DNA from: JAJRZX01 sp964472295
Lineage (GTDB): Bacteria; Desulfobacterota; GWC2-55-46; JADFVP01
Direction: 5' to 3'
DNA length: 64,000 nucleotides
Assembly: GCA_964472295.1 (NCBI GenBank)
Contig: CAYYJQ010000001.1
Coordinates: forward strand, 92,546 to 156,545
This document shows positions 17,310-26,771 of the stretch, piece after piece. The notes beneath the pieces were generated by a model that saw only the letters and a list, made by a program, of their open reading frames with translations, searched no databases and had not been told where the DNA came from. Made by a program: the position numbers and the translations under genes. Each line of letters starts with the position of its first letter. Within the stretch, counting starts at the first letter, position 1.

Positions 17310-18716
17310 TTATAAGGCCCGCACAAGGTCGCTGAAGCACTCGCCCCGCTCCTTGAAGTCGCGGAACATGTCAAAACTCGAGCACGCAGGCGACAAGAGC
17401 ACCGTATCCCCTGCCTCGGCCTCGCTGGCCGCCATGCGCACCGCCTCTTCCATGGAAGAGGCCCTCTTCACTTCCACTATCCCTTTAAAGGCCTCTTCAA
17501 GCCTCTCTCCCGCCTCGCCAAGGGCGATAAGGAGCCTTAGTTTCCTGGCCGCCTCGGGGTAGAGCACTGCATAATCACCGCCCTTGTCCCTGCCCCCTGC
17601 TATGAGGATTACAGGCGCCGGAGTGCCTTCAAGGGCTTTTTGAAGGGCCCCTGTGTTCGTGCCCTTGGAGTCGTTGACATAGCGCACGCCCCGTACTTCC
17701 CGCACAAGTTCCATCCTGTACCTGAGGCCCCTGAAGGCCTTGAAGCCGGAGATGACATCGTCTTTTCTTACGCCAGAGAGCCTGAGCGCCCCTATGGCGG
17801 CCATGGCGTTCTCCATATTGTGCCCGCCGCGAAGCCCGGGCCAGTCCATGGCGTATGACTCCACAACGCCGTTATGGGCAAAGAATATCTCCCCTCCCTC
17901 ATGCCATAGACCGGTGCGTACCGCCCCCTCGCAGGCAAATGGCACCCGCTCGCCCCCGCCCCTGCCCACGCCCCGGAGCATCTCTTCTCTTATGAGGGGG
18001 TCTGCGGCGTTTACCACGGCATAGTCACCCTCTACCTGATTATCAAAGAGCCTGAGCTTCACAGAGGCGTACTCCTCGAAACCGCTGTATCTATCGAGGT
18101 GGTCGTCGGTAATGTTAAGGAGCAGTGCAATATGGGGGCTGAATTCCTCTATTGTCTCAAGTTGAAAACTGCTCACCTCAAGTACGCAGAGCTTCGCCGG
18201 GTCCTCGTCCAGAAAATAATCAAGGGCAGGGGTCCCGATGTTGCCCCCTACAAAGACGCTCATGCCGGCCCTTTTCATGACCTCACCTATAAGAGTAGTA
18301 ACAGTGCTCTTGCCGTTTGTCCCGGCAACGGCTATTATGGGCACACTTATAAAGCGGGCGGCAAGCTCAAGGGCGCCTATTACCTCTATGCCCTCTCTCC
18401 TTGCCTCCTCAAGAAAGGGCGCCCTTGCGGGCACGCCCGGGCTTATTACAACAAGGTCGGCCCTGGTGACATCTTCAACTCCAGTGGTCCCGGCCTTTAT
18501 GACGGCCCCCTCTGCCCTTAGTTCGTCCATGTCCCCAAGGTCAGCCTCGCCGCGCGTGTCAGTGGCCGTCACGGTAGCGCCGCTTTGAAGAAGAAACCTT
18601 GCCGCCGAACGCCCCGTAACACCGAGCCCCACTACAAGTACGCGCCTTCTTGAAAGGGCTTCGCGCGGGTCCGCGCCCCCTTGCCGCGCTCTTTTCTCTT
18701 CCATCTCAACGGCCAT
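17310..18716 (-). CDS. murD: UDP-N-acetylmuramoylalanine--D-glutamate ligase
   Basis: Adds D-Glu to UDP-MurNAc-L-Ala. About 468 residues, with an N-terminal Rossmann motif VVGLGVTGRSAARFLL, ATP loop VAGTNGKSTVTTLIGE, NITDDHLDRY in the central domain, and YVNDSKGTNTGALQKAL and LLSPACSSFDMF in the C-terminal domain, all typical. An acidic/basic N-terminal tail of about 25 residues precedes the first strand and is longer than usual. The ATG at 18716 has AGGAG at a good distance; another ATG two codons upstream is too close to that site. The stop lies about 30 bases before ftsW. Confidence 0.96.
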   Translation of the reverse strand: MAVEMEEKRARQGGADPREALSRRRVLVVGLGVTGRSAARFLLQSGATVTATDTRGEADLGDMDELRAEGAVIKAGTTGVEDVTRADLVVISPGVPARAPFLEEARREGIEVIGALELAARFISVPIIAVAGTNGKSTVTTLIGEVMKRAGMSVFVGGNIGTPALDYFLDEDPAKLCVLEVSSFQLETIEEFSPHIALLLNITDDHLDRYSGFEEYASVKLRLFDNQVEGDYAVVNAADPLIREEMLRGVGRGGGERVPFACEGAVRTGLWHEGGEIFFAHNGVVESYAMDWPGLRGGHNMENAMAAIGALRLSGVRKDDVISGFKAFRGLRYRMELVREVRGVRYVNDSKGTNTGALQKALEGTPAPVILIAGGRDKGGDYAVLYPEAARKLRLLIALGEAGERLEEAFKGIVEVKRASSMEEAVRMAASEAEAGDTVLLSPACSSFDMFRDFKERGECFSDLVRAL

Positions 18717-18735
18717 GTTCATTGCTCCTGCGCCC

Positions 18736-19809
18736 CTACCTTATCTTCAGAGTACTTACAGCTATAAGCGCCAGTATTATTGAAATAATCCAGAACCTTA
18801 CGATTATCTTCGGCTCTGCCCAGCCCTTGAGTTCATAATGGTGATGAATGGGGGCCATGGCAAAGACGCGCTTTCCCGTTAATTTAAAGGAGCCCACCTG
18901 AAACATCACGGAGAGGGCCTCGACCACGAATATCCCGCCGACGATAAGGAGGAGTGCCTCCTGCTTGGTCATGACGGCTATGGTCCCAAGGGCCCCGCCA
19001 AGGGAGAGCGAGCCCACGTCCCCCATGAAGACCTGCGCCGGGTATGTATTGAACCAGAGGAAACCAAGACTTGCCCCAACCACGGCCCCGGCAAAGACCG
19101 TTACCTCCGCCGCGTTGGCTACGTGGAGGATATGAAGGTATGAGGCTATCTTCACATGGCCCGTCACATAGGCAAGGAGCATGTAAGTGCCCATGGAAAT
19201 TATCATGGGGCCTATGGCGAGCCCGTCAAGGCCGTCCGTAAGGTTAACGGCGTTCGAGGAGCCCACAATCACGAGCATTACAAAGGGCACGTAGAGGAAC
19301 TTAAGGTCAAAGGCCACGTCCTTGAAGAAGGGTATGGTCACCACTGTGTCAAAACCCGCGCCATAGAGGAAGAGGGCCGCCACAAGGGCCACCACCATCT
19401 GAAGGCCAAGTTTCGAGGCCGCGCTTAGCCCCTTCTTGTCCCTCTTTCTTACCTTCTTCACGTCATCCACAAGGCCGATGATACCCATGCCCATTGTGAC
19501 GAAGAGGAGGAGCCAGACAAAGGAATCAGAGAAGTTCCCCCAGAGGGCCACGGAAAAGAAGACCACTGTGAGGATTATGGCGCCGCCCATTGTGGGCGTC
19601 CCCTCCTTCACGGCATGTGTCGGCGGGCCGTCGCTCCTTACCACCTCCTGTGCCTTCAGCATCTTGAGTTTCCTTATAAGGTATGGCCCCATCACAAAGC
19701 TCAGGACCAGCGATGTAACCGCCGCGTATATGGTCCTGAACGTAATGTACTGAAAGACGTTGAAGATCGTATGGTACTTTGCGAGGGGAAATAAAAAGTA
19801 ATAGAACAT
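18736..19809 (-). CDS. mraY: Phospho-N-acetylmuramoyl-pentapeptide transferase
   Basis: MraY transfers phospho-MurNAc-pentapeptide to undecaprenyl phosphate, making lipid I in the inner membrane. The 357-residue protein has about ten membrane helices and the conserved cytoplasmic loops: THAVKEGTPTMGG, the Asp pair in GLVDDVKKVRKRDKKGL, NLTDGLDGLAIGP, and the loop ending MAPIHHHYELKGWAE. The length and order are standard. It starts six bases after the murF stop and is followed by murD. Confidence 0.98.
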   Translation of the reverse strand: MFYYFLFPLAKYHTIFNVFQYITFRTIYAAVTSLVLSFVMGPYLIRKLKMLKAQEVVRSDGPPTHAVKEGTPTMGGAIILTVVFFSVALWGNFSDSFVWLLLFVTMGMGIIGLVDDVKKVRKRDKKGLSAASKLGLQMVVALVAALFLYGAGFDTVVTIPFFKDVAFDLKFLYVPFVMLVIVGSSNAVNLTDGLDGLAIGPMIISMGTYMLLAYVTGHVKIASYLHILHVANAAEVTVFAGAVVGASLGFLWFNTYPAQVFMGDVGSLSLGGALGTIAVMTKQEALLLIVGGIFVVEALSVMFQVGSFKLTGKRVFAMAPIHHHYELKGWAEPKIIVRFWIISIILALIAVSTLKIR

Positions 19810-19815
19810 CTTCTC

Positions 19816-21234
19816 TTAACCACATGCCTCGCGAGAGGCACCCCCTCTGCTCTTAAGTCCTTCAGTAATTAACTCAAGCCCCGCAGCCCTCGAAGCCTTT
19901 ACAAGGACCACGTCACCATCCTGTAATATCTCGCCGGAGAGCGCACCGAGGGCCGCTGTTTTATCCTCGAATACAAATACCCGCCCCTCGGGAGCGCCGC
20001 CTTCCACCGCCCCGCTGGCTACCTCGGCGGCCATGGCGCCCACGGCCACTATAATATCCACGCCAAGGGACGCGGCGCGTCTTCCCGCCTCGACATGGGC
20101 CTCCTTTGCGCCCCTGCCAAGTTCATGCATATCACCTATGACGGCGACCTTTCTTCCCTCTGTATCCTTCAAGGTCTCAAGGGCCGCAAGGAGAGAATCA
20201 GGGTTGGCGTTGTAAGTATCGTCAAGGAGGGTTATCCAGCCAAGCCTTGTGACCTCCATCCTCCGGCCAAGCCCCCTGTAGGCCCCAAGTCCCTCGCGTA
20301 TGTCATCAAGATACACACCAAGGGGGAGCACGGCGGCTATGGCGGCAAGGGCGTTCTCTACATTGAAGAGCCCCGGAACCCCGAGTTCGACATCGAATAT
20401 CTGGCCCCTTACATCAAGGGTCATGCAGACGCCGCCAAGCCTTCCGAGGCTTCTACTGTCAACGAGGCGGACATCGGCCATCCTGCCGGTGCTGAAGGTC
20501 ACGCACCTCGCCGCCTGAGTGGTCTCGGCCCCAAGCCCCGCGGCCTTCACCGCAAGGGGATCGTCAAGGTTGACCGCCTTTACGCACCCTGGGCCTGCCT
20601 CTGTATAAAGGAGACCTTTTTCATGGGCGATTTCATTAATATCCTTAAAATTCTCGAGGTGCGCCCTCCTGATATTGGTAAGGAGGGCCACGTCCGGGGC
20701 GGCTATTTCCACAAGGCGCTCCATCTCTCCCGGCTCGCTTATGCCGAGCTCTACCACGGCGGCGCTGTGCCAGCCCCTTAGCCCCGTAAGGGTAAGGGGA
20801 AGACCTATGAGGTTATTCCTGTTGCCCTCTGTCTTGAGTGTGGAACGGTCCCGCGATAGTATGGCGGCTATCATCTCCTTGGTCGTGGTTTTTCCAGTGC
20901 TGCCCCCAACGGCTACAAGGGGTGTCCTGTAGCGTCTTCTCATAAAGGCGCCGAGGGCGCCGAGGGCACGGACCGTATCCTCGACCTCGATGACGCAGGC
21001 GCCGCCCTCATACCCTGCCGCCGCGCCCCTTGAGGCTACGACTCCAACGGCCCCTTTCTTGATGGCCTCTCCTATGAACTCATTACCATCGAAACGCGGC
21101 CCCTTGATGGCGAAGAAGACCTCACCCTCTTTTATGGTGCGCGTGTCAATGGAGACACCGCTTGCCTCGATATTTCCGCACGCCACAGGCCCCTTCCCCG
21201 AGGCGGCCTCTACTATATCGCTGAGTTTAATCAA
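19816..21234 (-). CDS. murF: UDP-MurNAc-tripeptide--D-alanyl-D-alanine ligase
   Basis: Adds D-Ala-D-Ala to the tripeptide precursor. The 472-residue protein has the N-terminal uridine-binding domain (GVSIDTRTIKEGEVFFAIKG), the ATP loop GGSTGKTTTKEMIAAIL, NIRRAHLENF in the central domain, and LLDDTYNANPDSLLAAL in the C-terminal domain. The start is a TTG whose last two bases overlap the murE stop (TTGA), an arrangement also used at the ggt gene in this window. It lies between murE and mraY. Confidence 0.97.
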   Translation of the reverse strand: MIKLSDIVEAASGKGPVACGNIEASGVSIDTRTIKEGEVFFAIKGPRFDGNEFIGEAIKKGAVGVVASRGAAAGYEGGACVIEVEDTVRALGALGAFMRRRYRTPLVAVGGSTGKTTTKEMIAAILSRDRSTLKTEGNRNNLIGLPLTLTGLRGWHSAAVVELGISEPGEMERLVEIAAPDVALLTNIRRAHLENFKDINEIAHEKGLLYTEAGPGCVKAVNLDDPLAVKAAGLGAETTQAARCVTFSTGRMADVRLVDSRSLGRLGGVCMTLDVRGQIFDVELGVPGLFNVENALAAIAAVLPLGVYLDDIREGLGAYRGLGRRMEVTRLGWITLLDDTYNANPDSLLAALETLKDTEGRKVAVIGDMHELGRGAKEAHVEAGRRAASLGVDIIVAVGAMAAEVASGAVEGGAPEGRVFVFEDKTAALGALSGEILQDGDVVLVKASRAAGLELITEGLKSRGGASREACG

Positions 21235-22775
21235 CTGAGTTCCCTCATTGCCCTTGATATTTCAACGGAATCCTTAAAAGGCGTCCTCTTGCCCTTTACT
21301 ATCTGGTAATCCTCGTGTCCCTTTCCGGCCACAAGTATAATATCGCCTTCACGGGCCGACCTTACGGCCGCTCTTATGGCCTCGCCACGCTCCGGCAGGA
21401 CGGCATAGACCTTCTCGCCCATGGGGATATTCTTTAAAGAGCCCTCTTTTACGCTCACCTTTTTTATCCCTCCAAGGCCCGCCTCAATATCCTCTATTAT
21501 CTCCAGAGGGTCCTCGTCCCTGGGGTTATCAGAGGTAACTATAATAATATCAGCGTATCTTGCCCCGGCCTCCGCCATCTCGGGCCTCTTTGTCCTGTCT
21601 CTATTCCCTCCGCACCCGAAGACAAGTATTACGCGCCCGCTCCGGCCCGCCTCCTGATTCATCTCCCTTACGGTCTCGAGGAGACGAAGAAGGGCGTCCG
21701 GCGTATGGGCGTAATCCACATAGGCCCTGAACGGGAGATCCTGGCCGACTGGTCTTATCTCCTCGAATCTTCCCGGCGCTCCCGTAAATTCTCTTATGCC
21801 CTTTTCTACGAGAGCCCTCTCAATACCGAGCCCAGAGGCCGCGCCTATGACCGAGAGGATGTTCTCGAGGTTGAACCTTCCCGTAACCCTTGTTGAGACC
21901 GAGACCTGTCCCCTTGGCGTTGATACGAGGGCCTCTATGCCGTCGGGCGTAATGGCATGGCCCAGCGGGCGCACATCGGCGTCTTCCGAGAAACCCGTTG
22001 TAATGGGCCGGGGCGCCTTTTCGGCAAGCCTTCTGCCAGAGGGGTCGTCAATGTTTATGACCGAGAAGCCCCTGTCTTTAAGGAGACTGAAGAGACGGGA
22101 CTTTGCCTGAAAGTACTCTTCTTCAGTCTCATGATAATCCATGTGCTCGTGCGTAAGGTTCGTAAAGACAGCGGCGTCAAAGGCGCACCCGTCTACCCTT
22201 TTCTGGTCAAGGCCATGAGACGACACCTCCATGGCGCAGTGCGTCACCCCGGCCCCTCTCATATCCCGAAGAAGCCTCTGCAGGCGCGGGGCCCCCGGCG
22301 TGGTGTTCGGCGCGGGAAGGGTCTTGCCGCCAAATCTGTAATTCACGGTGCCCACAACCCCGGGTGAGAACCCCGAGGCCCTGAAAATCGCCTCAAGAAG
22401 ATAGGTTACAGTGGTCTTTCCGTTTGTTCCCGTAACCCCAACGAGGGTAAGCGCCTTGGATGGCTCGCCGTATATCGCCGAAGAGGCCCGTCCAATGGCC
22501 TCCCGCACGCTGGGGACCAGGATCTCCACTTCTGCCCTGTCTTTATAATCATCTCCAAGGGGCCTCTCGGTAAGGACGCACCGCGCGCCCCTATCGAGTG
22601 CCTCGCCAATGAAGTCGTATCCGTCAAGGCGTTGCCCCGGCACGGCGGCAAAGAGGCATCTGCCGCCTTCGAGAAGAGGGGACCTCGAGTCAGAGGTAAT
22701 GTCCATTACTTCCATATCCTCGGGACCGGTTATCACGCAACCCTCCACCAGGTCTCTCAGTTCTCTTGCCTTCAT
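21231..22775 (-). CDS. murE: UDP-MurNAc-dipeptide--meso-diaminopimelate ligase
   Basis: MurE adds the third amino acid of the stem peptide. The 514-residue protein has TSDSRSPLLEGGRCLFAAVPG at the N-terminus, ATP loop GVTGTNGKTTVTYLLEA, NLTHEHMDYH in the centre, and the motif DNPR (VTSDNPRDEDPLEI), which marks meso-diaminopimelate rather than lysine specificity. So the wall is A1-gamma type, as in Gram-negatives. It starts about 34 bases after the ftsI stop and overlaps murF. Confidence 0.97.
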   Translation of the reverse strand: MKARELRDLVEGCVITGPEDMEVMDITSDSRSPLLEGGRCLFAAVPGQRLDGYDFIGEALDRGARCVLTERPLGDDYKDRAEVEILVPSVREAIGRASSAIYGEPSKALTLVGVTGTNGKTTVTYLLEAIFRASGFSPGVVGTVNYRFGGKTLPAPNTTPGAPRLQRLLRDMRGAGVTHCAMEVSSHGLDQKRVDGCAFDAAVFTNLTHEHMDYHETEEEYFQAKSRLFSLLKDRGFSVINIDDPSGRRLAEKAPRPITTGFSEDADVRPLGHAITPDGIEALVSTPRGQVSVSTRVTGRFNLENILSVIGAASGLGIERALVEKGIREFTGAPGRFEEIRPVGQDLPFRAYVDYAHTPDALLRLLETVREMNQEAGRSGRVILVFGCGGNRDRTKRPEMAEAGARYADIIIVTSDNPRDEDPLEIIEDIEAGLGGIKKVSVKEGSLKNIPMGEKVYAVLPERGEAIRAAVRSAREGDIILVAGKGHEDYQIVKGKRTPFKDSVEISRAMRELS

Positions 22776-22808
22776 CCACTGTCTCTGGCCATGACCGGGC
22801 CTCGCGCC

Positions 22809-24782
22809 TTACTGGAACCAGACCCTCACCACCTTTTCGCCCTTCAGCGGCCTGCCGGGCCTTGGGCTCTGGCGAACGGCCACGCCGCCGCCTATCATCT
22901 CTATCTTAATGGAATCCTCCATGGATACCCTGAGGGCCTTTCTAACGGTAAGGCCCCTGAAGTCAGGGACATAGCCCTCGCGCACCTTCCTTGTGACGTT
23001 CCTTGCCAAGGCCTTTTTAGCGCCCCTTGAGGCATGACGCGCGGACCTGGCCATCAATGGCCTCACCCCGGCGGAACCTGATGGCGTTACGCCAAGGTAG
23101 GAGAGGCTCTTGGAGGCTATCTCCCTAAAGGCCGGAGCCGCAACGTCTCCTCCATAATATCCCTTTTGAGGCTCGTCAAGGGTGACGGTAATCACAAGTT
23201 CCGGGTCCTTTGCCGGGAGGAATCCGAAGAAACTCGATACATAGGCGCCCCTCTTGTAGCCGCCCTTCTTGAAGTCGGGTTTCTGTGCGGTGCCTGTCTT
23301 TCCGGCCACCTCGAAACCAGCGAGCGCCGCCTTCGTGCCCGTGCCTCCGGGCTCCGTGACCCTCACCATTAGACGCCTTATGGTCTTTGCTGTCTCTGCT
23401 GATATGGCCCTCCTTATGATGGCAGGGTTATTGGACTTCACCACGGACCCGCCACTATCGCGCACCTCTCTAACTATATAGGGCCTCATGAGAAAACCGC
23501 CGTTGGCTATGGCCCCAAGGGCCGAGGCGAGCTGAATGGAAGATACGGAGAGACCCTGTCCAAAGGCAAGGGTATGGAGCGTGACACCCGACCATTTGTC
23601 AGGCGCGGGGAGTACGCCCGGCGTATCACCGGGCAGGTCTATGCCGGTCCTCCTCCCAAAGCCAAAGCCCCTGAGCGTCCTGTATACCCTCTCCCTGCCC
23701 ATCTTATCGGCTATCTTAAGGGCCCCGATGTTACTCGAAAACTTGATTATATTTGCTACAGAGAGCCAGCCGTTCTTCTCGGCGTCATGAAAGACCCTGT
23801 CGGCTACCCTGAACTTTCCGTTCTCGCAGTAGAAGATGTCACCAGTCGTGACCACGTTCTCCTCAAGGGCCCCGGCCACGAGAAAGACCTTAATGAGAGA
23901 GCCCGGCTCAAAGGTGTCCGTTACCGCGCGGTTACGCCAGAGGGCCGGTGAGGCGCGGCCAAAGTCATTGGGGTCAAAGCCCGGCTGGTTGGCCATGGCA
24001 AGGACCTCGCCAGTTGCAGGAGACATTACCACCGCAATGCCGCCCTTTGCCCCGGACTTATCTATGGCCCTCTTGAGCGCGCTCTCGGTGACATACTGAA
24101 TGGTCTTGTCAATGGTAAGTTCCACGCTCATGCCCTCAATCGGCACAACGTTGTCCGTGTCACCGTAGAGAATGAGCCTGCCGCGGGCATCCCTTCCGCC
24201 GCTTATCCGGCGGGCCGTGCCCACGAGGAACCTGTTGTACGAGTGCTCTATGCCCTCAAGGCCGTTGGAGTCCACGCCCGTAAAGCCTATGAGATTGGAG
24301 GCAAGGGTGCGGTTGGGGTAATAACGCCTGCTCTCCTTGATTATGCCCACACCCTTGATGGCGGCTATCTTCTCGCGGGCCGCTTCGTCAAGGTCTATCT
24401 GGCGTTTCAACCAGACAAAACCCCTGCCCCGCCGAATCTTCCTCTCAATGGCCGAGGCGCTCATGGACGTAATGGGCGCAAGGGCCCTTGCCACGGCCCT
24501 TGGAGACCTTATCTTCGTTGGCTGGGCGTATATGGAATCCACGTCAATGCTTATGGCAAGGGCCTTGAGGTTCCTGTCGTATATGGCCCCGCGCTTTGAC
24601 TTAAGGCTCACGGTGCGCACGTGCTGGCGCGACGCCATCTTCCTCAGCGCGTCTCCCTCTATGACCTGGAGCTGGAACGCGCGCATGAATATCAGGGAAA
24701 AGGCGAGGAGAAAGAAGCCGAGCACCACAAAGACCCTTGGCCTTATCCTGTTTTTCTTCTCTTTTTTTCTCTTCTTTCTCAC
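22809..24782 (-). CDS. ftsI: Septal transpeptidase FtsI/PBP3 with a C-terminal PASTA domain
   Basis: Cross-links septal peptidoglycan in the periplasm. The 657-residue protein has a very basic N-terminal tail (MRKKRKKEKKNRIRP), one membrane helix at about 15-35, a dimerisation domain, and the transpeptidase domain with SxxK in FEPGSLIKVF, SxN in FSSNIGALK and KTG in AGKTGTAQKPD. After about residue 600 a PASTA repeat (YVPDFRGLTVRKALRVS...KGEKVVRVWF) is attached, which is absent in E. coli FtsI but common in sporulation PBPs and in delta-type relatives. The GTG start overlaps the ftsL stop (GTGA). Confidence 0.95.
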   Translation of the reverse strand: MRKKRKKEKKNRIRPRVFVVLGFFLLAFSLIFMRAFQLQVIEGDALRKMASRQHVRTVSLKSKRGAIYDRNLKALAISIDVDSIYAQPTKIRSPRAVARALAPITSMSASAIERKIRRGRGFVWLKRQIDLDEAAREKIAAIKGVGIIKESRRYYPNRTLASNLIGFTGVDSNGLEGIEHSYNRFLVGTARRISGGRDARGRLILYGDTDNVVPIEGMSVELTIDKTIQYVTESALKRAIDKSGAKGGIAVVMSPATGEVLAMANQPGFDPNDFGRASPALWRNRAVTDTFEPGSLIKVFLVAGALEENVVTTGDIFYCENGKFRVADRVFHDAEKNGWLSVANIIKFSSNIGALKIADKMGRERVYRTLRGFGFGRRTGIDLPGDTPGVLPAPDKWSGVTLHTLAFGQGLSVSSIQLASALGAIANGGFLMRPYIVREVRDSGGSVVKSNNPAIIRRAISAETAKTIRRLMVRVTEPGGTGTKAALAGFEVAGKTGTAQKPDFKKGGYKRGAYVSSFFGFLPAKDPELVITVTLDEPQKGYYGGDVAAPAFREIASKSLSYLGVTPSGSAGVRPLMARSARHASRGAKKALARNVTRKVREGYVPDFRGLTVRKALRVSMEDSIKIEMIGGGVAVRQSPRPGRPLKGEKVVRVWFQ

Positions 24783-25150
24783 CTTGATACCTTTATTATC
24801 TGCCCCTCCGAGGGGTGCACAAGGCCCAGTTCAGTCATTGCTATGCGCTCGATTCGCTCAGGGGACTTGAGCCTCATGAACTCTATCTTGAGACGCCTGT
24901 TCTGCTCCATGAGCGTGCTTCTCTCCATGTTGGCCCTTGAGATGTCATATCCCATGCTAACCACCGTTAGCCTGCACCATATGTAGAGAAAGAGCACGCC
25001 TATAACCGCAAGCGAGGCAAGGACCGCCATGGAGACAAACCTTATGTCACGGGGGTTGCGCCTTGCGCCGGCCCTCGAACGCGCGCCGCGCGCGGCCCCT
25101 GACTTTGAGACCGCGCCCCTGCCGATTCTCCTCGTAGTCGCGTGAGACAT
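24779..25150 (-). CDS. ftsL: Cell division protein FtsL-like
   Basis: A 123-residue bitopic protein with a basic, Ala/Arg-rich cytoplasmic tail of about 35 residues (RIGRGAVSKSGAARGARSR), one membrane helix at about 40-60 and a periplasmic coiled coil (ANMERSTLMEQNRRLKIEF) followed by SPERIERIAMTELGLVHP, the usual FtsL ending. It should bind FtsB and recruit FtsW/FtsI. Identity rests on position between rsmH and ftsI and on the topology, since sequence conservation is low. GGGAG lies about ten bases before the ATG. Confidence 0.88.
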   Translation of the reverse strand: MSHATTRRIGRGAVSKSGAARGARSRAGARRNPRDIRFVSMAVLASLAVIGVLFLYIWCRLTVVSMGYDISRANMERSTLMEQNRRLKIEFMRLKSPERIERIAMTELGLVHPSEGQIIKVSR

Positions 25151-25180
25151 CTCTAAAAAACTCCCTATTACTCTCTCTGC

Positions 25181-25280
25181 CGCGGAGGGCGATTAAAAAT
25201 TTTTATTCCCCCCTATGTTACGGAGTTGCGATTAAAAATCCTTATTCCCTCCAATGCCACGGAACTGCGATTAAAAAATC
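25181..25280. repeat. Two and a half 40-bp tandem units derived from the rsmH 3' end
   Basis: Units at 25181-25220, 25221-25259 and 25260-25280 share CGGAG(T/C)TGCGATTAAAAA and, in the first two, a TTATTCCCYCC segment. The third unit contains the last codons and TAA stop of rsmH. The spacer to ftsL therefore looks like repeated copies of the stop-codon region. Confidence 0.75.
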
Positions 25281-26206
25281 TCAACGGCCCTTAGTCTCGC
25301 GCTCCTTGCCCTGGGGTTTTCCTCGACCTCGCCGGAGCCCGGTCTCACCACACGGCGCGTAATGACCTTTGCCCGGGGTGTCTTTCCACAGACGCAGCGA
25401 GGCAGGTCAGGCGGGCACTGGCAGGGAAAGGCCCACTCCCTGAAGGTCTTCTTCACTATCCTGTCTTCCAGCGAGTGGTAGGATATGACCACCATGCGCC
25501 CACCACTTCCAAGAATCTCCAAACCGCCCTGAAGACCCTTCTCAAGGGCATCGAGTTCACTGTTTACAAAGATTCTCAGGGCCTGAAAGGTCCTTGTGGC
25601 CGGGTGGAGCCTCGCCGAGTGGTACCTCTTGGGGACGGCACCGAAGATTATCCCGGCAAGCTGGCCCGTGGTCTCTATGGGCCCTTGCTCCCTCGCCCTA
25701 ACTATGGCCCTCGCTATCCTCATGGAGAACCTCTCCTCTCCAAAACGCCTGATTATCTCCGCGAGTTCCCCTGCCTCCATGTTATTTACAATGTCTCTTG
25801 CCGATACCTTGCCGCGCCTGTCCATCCTCATGTCAAGGGGCGCGTCAAGCCTGAAACTAAAACCCCGCGAGGCCTCATCGAGCTGATGGGAAGATACGCC
25901 AAGGTCAAGAAGCAGACCATCCACCTTACTGTAACCCGCCTCCCTTACGGCGTCCTTTATCCCTGAAAAATCAGCCCTTACCGTAAAAACCCTGTCTCTG
26001 TACCGGGAAAGCGCCCTCCTAGCCTCAGAGATTGCCGCCCCGTCGCGGTCAATCCCGATGAGCACCCCGTCTGGCCCAGAGGCCTCGAGTATGGCCCCCG
26101 CGTGCCCCCCGCCCCCCAATGTGCCATCCACATACACGCCGCCCCGGCGGCACTCAAGGTACTTGATAACCTCGCGCACCATGACGGGCCTATGCTCGTA
26201 AACCAT
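25271..26206 (-). CDS. rsmH: 16S rRNA (cytosine(1402)-N4)-methyltransferase
   Basis: RsmH (MraW) methylates C1402 of 16S rRNA with SAM. The 311-residue protein begins EHRPVMVREVIKYL, the near-universal RsmH start, followed by the SAM motif VDGTLGGGGHAGAIL, LLLDLGVSSHQLDEASRGFSF, LRIFVNSELDALEKGL and VISYHSLEDRIVKK. The Cys-rich tail CQCPPDLPRCVC is seen in many relatives. The start lies two bases after mraZ, so the two are coupled at the head of the dcw operon. Confidence 0.98.
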   Translation of the reverse strand: MVYEHRPVMVREVIKYLECRRGGVYVDGTLGGGGHAGAILEASGPDGVLIGIDRDGAAISEARRALSRYRDRVFTVRADFSGIKDAVREAGYSKVDGLLLDLGVSSHQLDEASRGFSFRLDAPLDMRMDRRGKVSARDIVNNMEAGELAEIIRRFGEERFSMRIARAIVRAREQGPIETTGQLAGIIFGAVPKRYHSARLHPATRTFQALRIFVNSELDALEKGLQGGLEILGSGGRMVVISYHSLEDRIVKKTFREWAFPCQCPPDLPRCVCGKTPRAKVITRRVVRPGSGEVEENPRARSARLRAVEIF

Positions 26207-26208
26207 GG

Positions 26209-26643
26209 TCAGAGCCCGAGACGTTCGAGGGTGTTGCCGATCTCTTCCGTGGACACGGCGCCCTCAGCCCTGTCCCAGGCCTCCTTGGCCCATATCTCTA
26301 TCTGCCTGTAGGCGCCTATGAGGACAATGTCCTTCTCAAAACCCGCGTAGTCGCGAAGGGCCTGAGGTATGAGTATGCGGCCAAGCCTGTCTATGACACA
26401 GTCCGCGGCGCTTGAATAAAAAAAGCGGAGAAATGCCCGCGTATCCTTCTTGAACTCGGGCAACTCCGCTATCCTGGCCTCCAGCTTCTCCCACTCCTTG
26501 AGAGGATAGGCCACGAGGCAACCGTCATATGTAGTTACAACAAGTTTCGAGTCATAGCGCTCGTTCAGGGTCTCACGAAGACGCGCAGGTATGCTGAGCC
26601 TGCCCTTGGCGTCAATGGTATGCTCGAACCTGCCCCTGAACAT
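26209..26643 (-). CDS. mraZ: Transcriptional regulator MraZ
   Basis: MraZ is an AbrB-like, ring-forming DNA-binding protein that represses its own dcw operon in several bacteria. The 144-residue protein has two tandem SpoVT/AbrB-like halves: FRGRFEHTIDAKGRLSIPARLRE and DRLGRILIPQALRDYAGFEKDIVLIG, each with the DXXGR motif needed for DNA contact. It is first in the operon, directly behind the promoter and operator described at 26735-26800, which fits autoregulation. Confidence 0.97.
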   Translation of the reverse strand: MFRGRFEHTIDAKGRLSIPARLRETLNERYDSKLVVTTYDGCLVAYPLKEWEKLEARIAELPEFKKDTRAFLRFFYSSAADCVIDRLGRILIPQALRDYAGFEKDIVLIGAYRQIEIWAKEAWDRAEGAVSTEEIGNTLERLGL

Positions 26644-26734
26644 GGCCGTGTCTCCCGCCTCTACTTGATAACGAGCCCTCCCTCAGGACATCTCCACTGT
26701 CCCAGGGGAGAGGCACCACTGAAAGAGACTTTTA

Positions 26735-26762
26735 TACCACTCTATACCACTTCATCCCACTC
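26735..26762 (-). promoter_or_regulatory. MraZ operator: three direct repeats in the mraZ leader
   Basis: On the minus strand AGTGGGATGA, AGTGGTATAG and AGTGGTATAA follow each other at exact 10-base spacing. TGGG/TGGT direct repeats separated by one helical turn are the known MraZ-binding arrangement (TGGGN repeats in E. coli, AGTGG repeats in mollicutes). The array lies just downstream of the predicted transcription start, so binding would block promoter escape. Confidence 0.8.
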
Positions 26763-26771
26763 TACGCCTCA

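Noticed and set aside
20095..20781. 228-codon plus-strand frame
   Set aside because: Antisense to murF; no start signal and no recognisable features.
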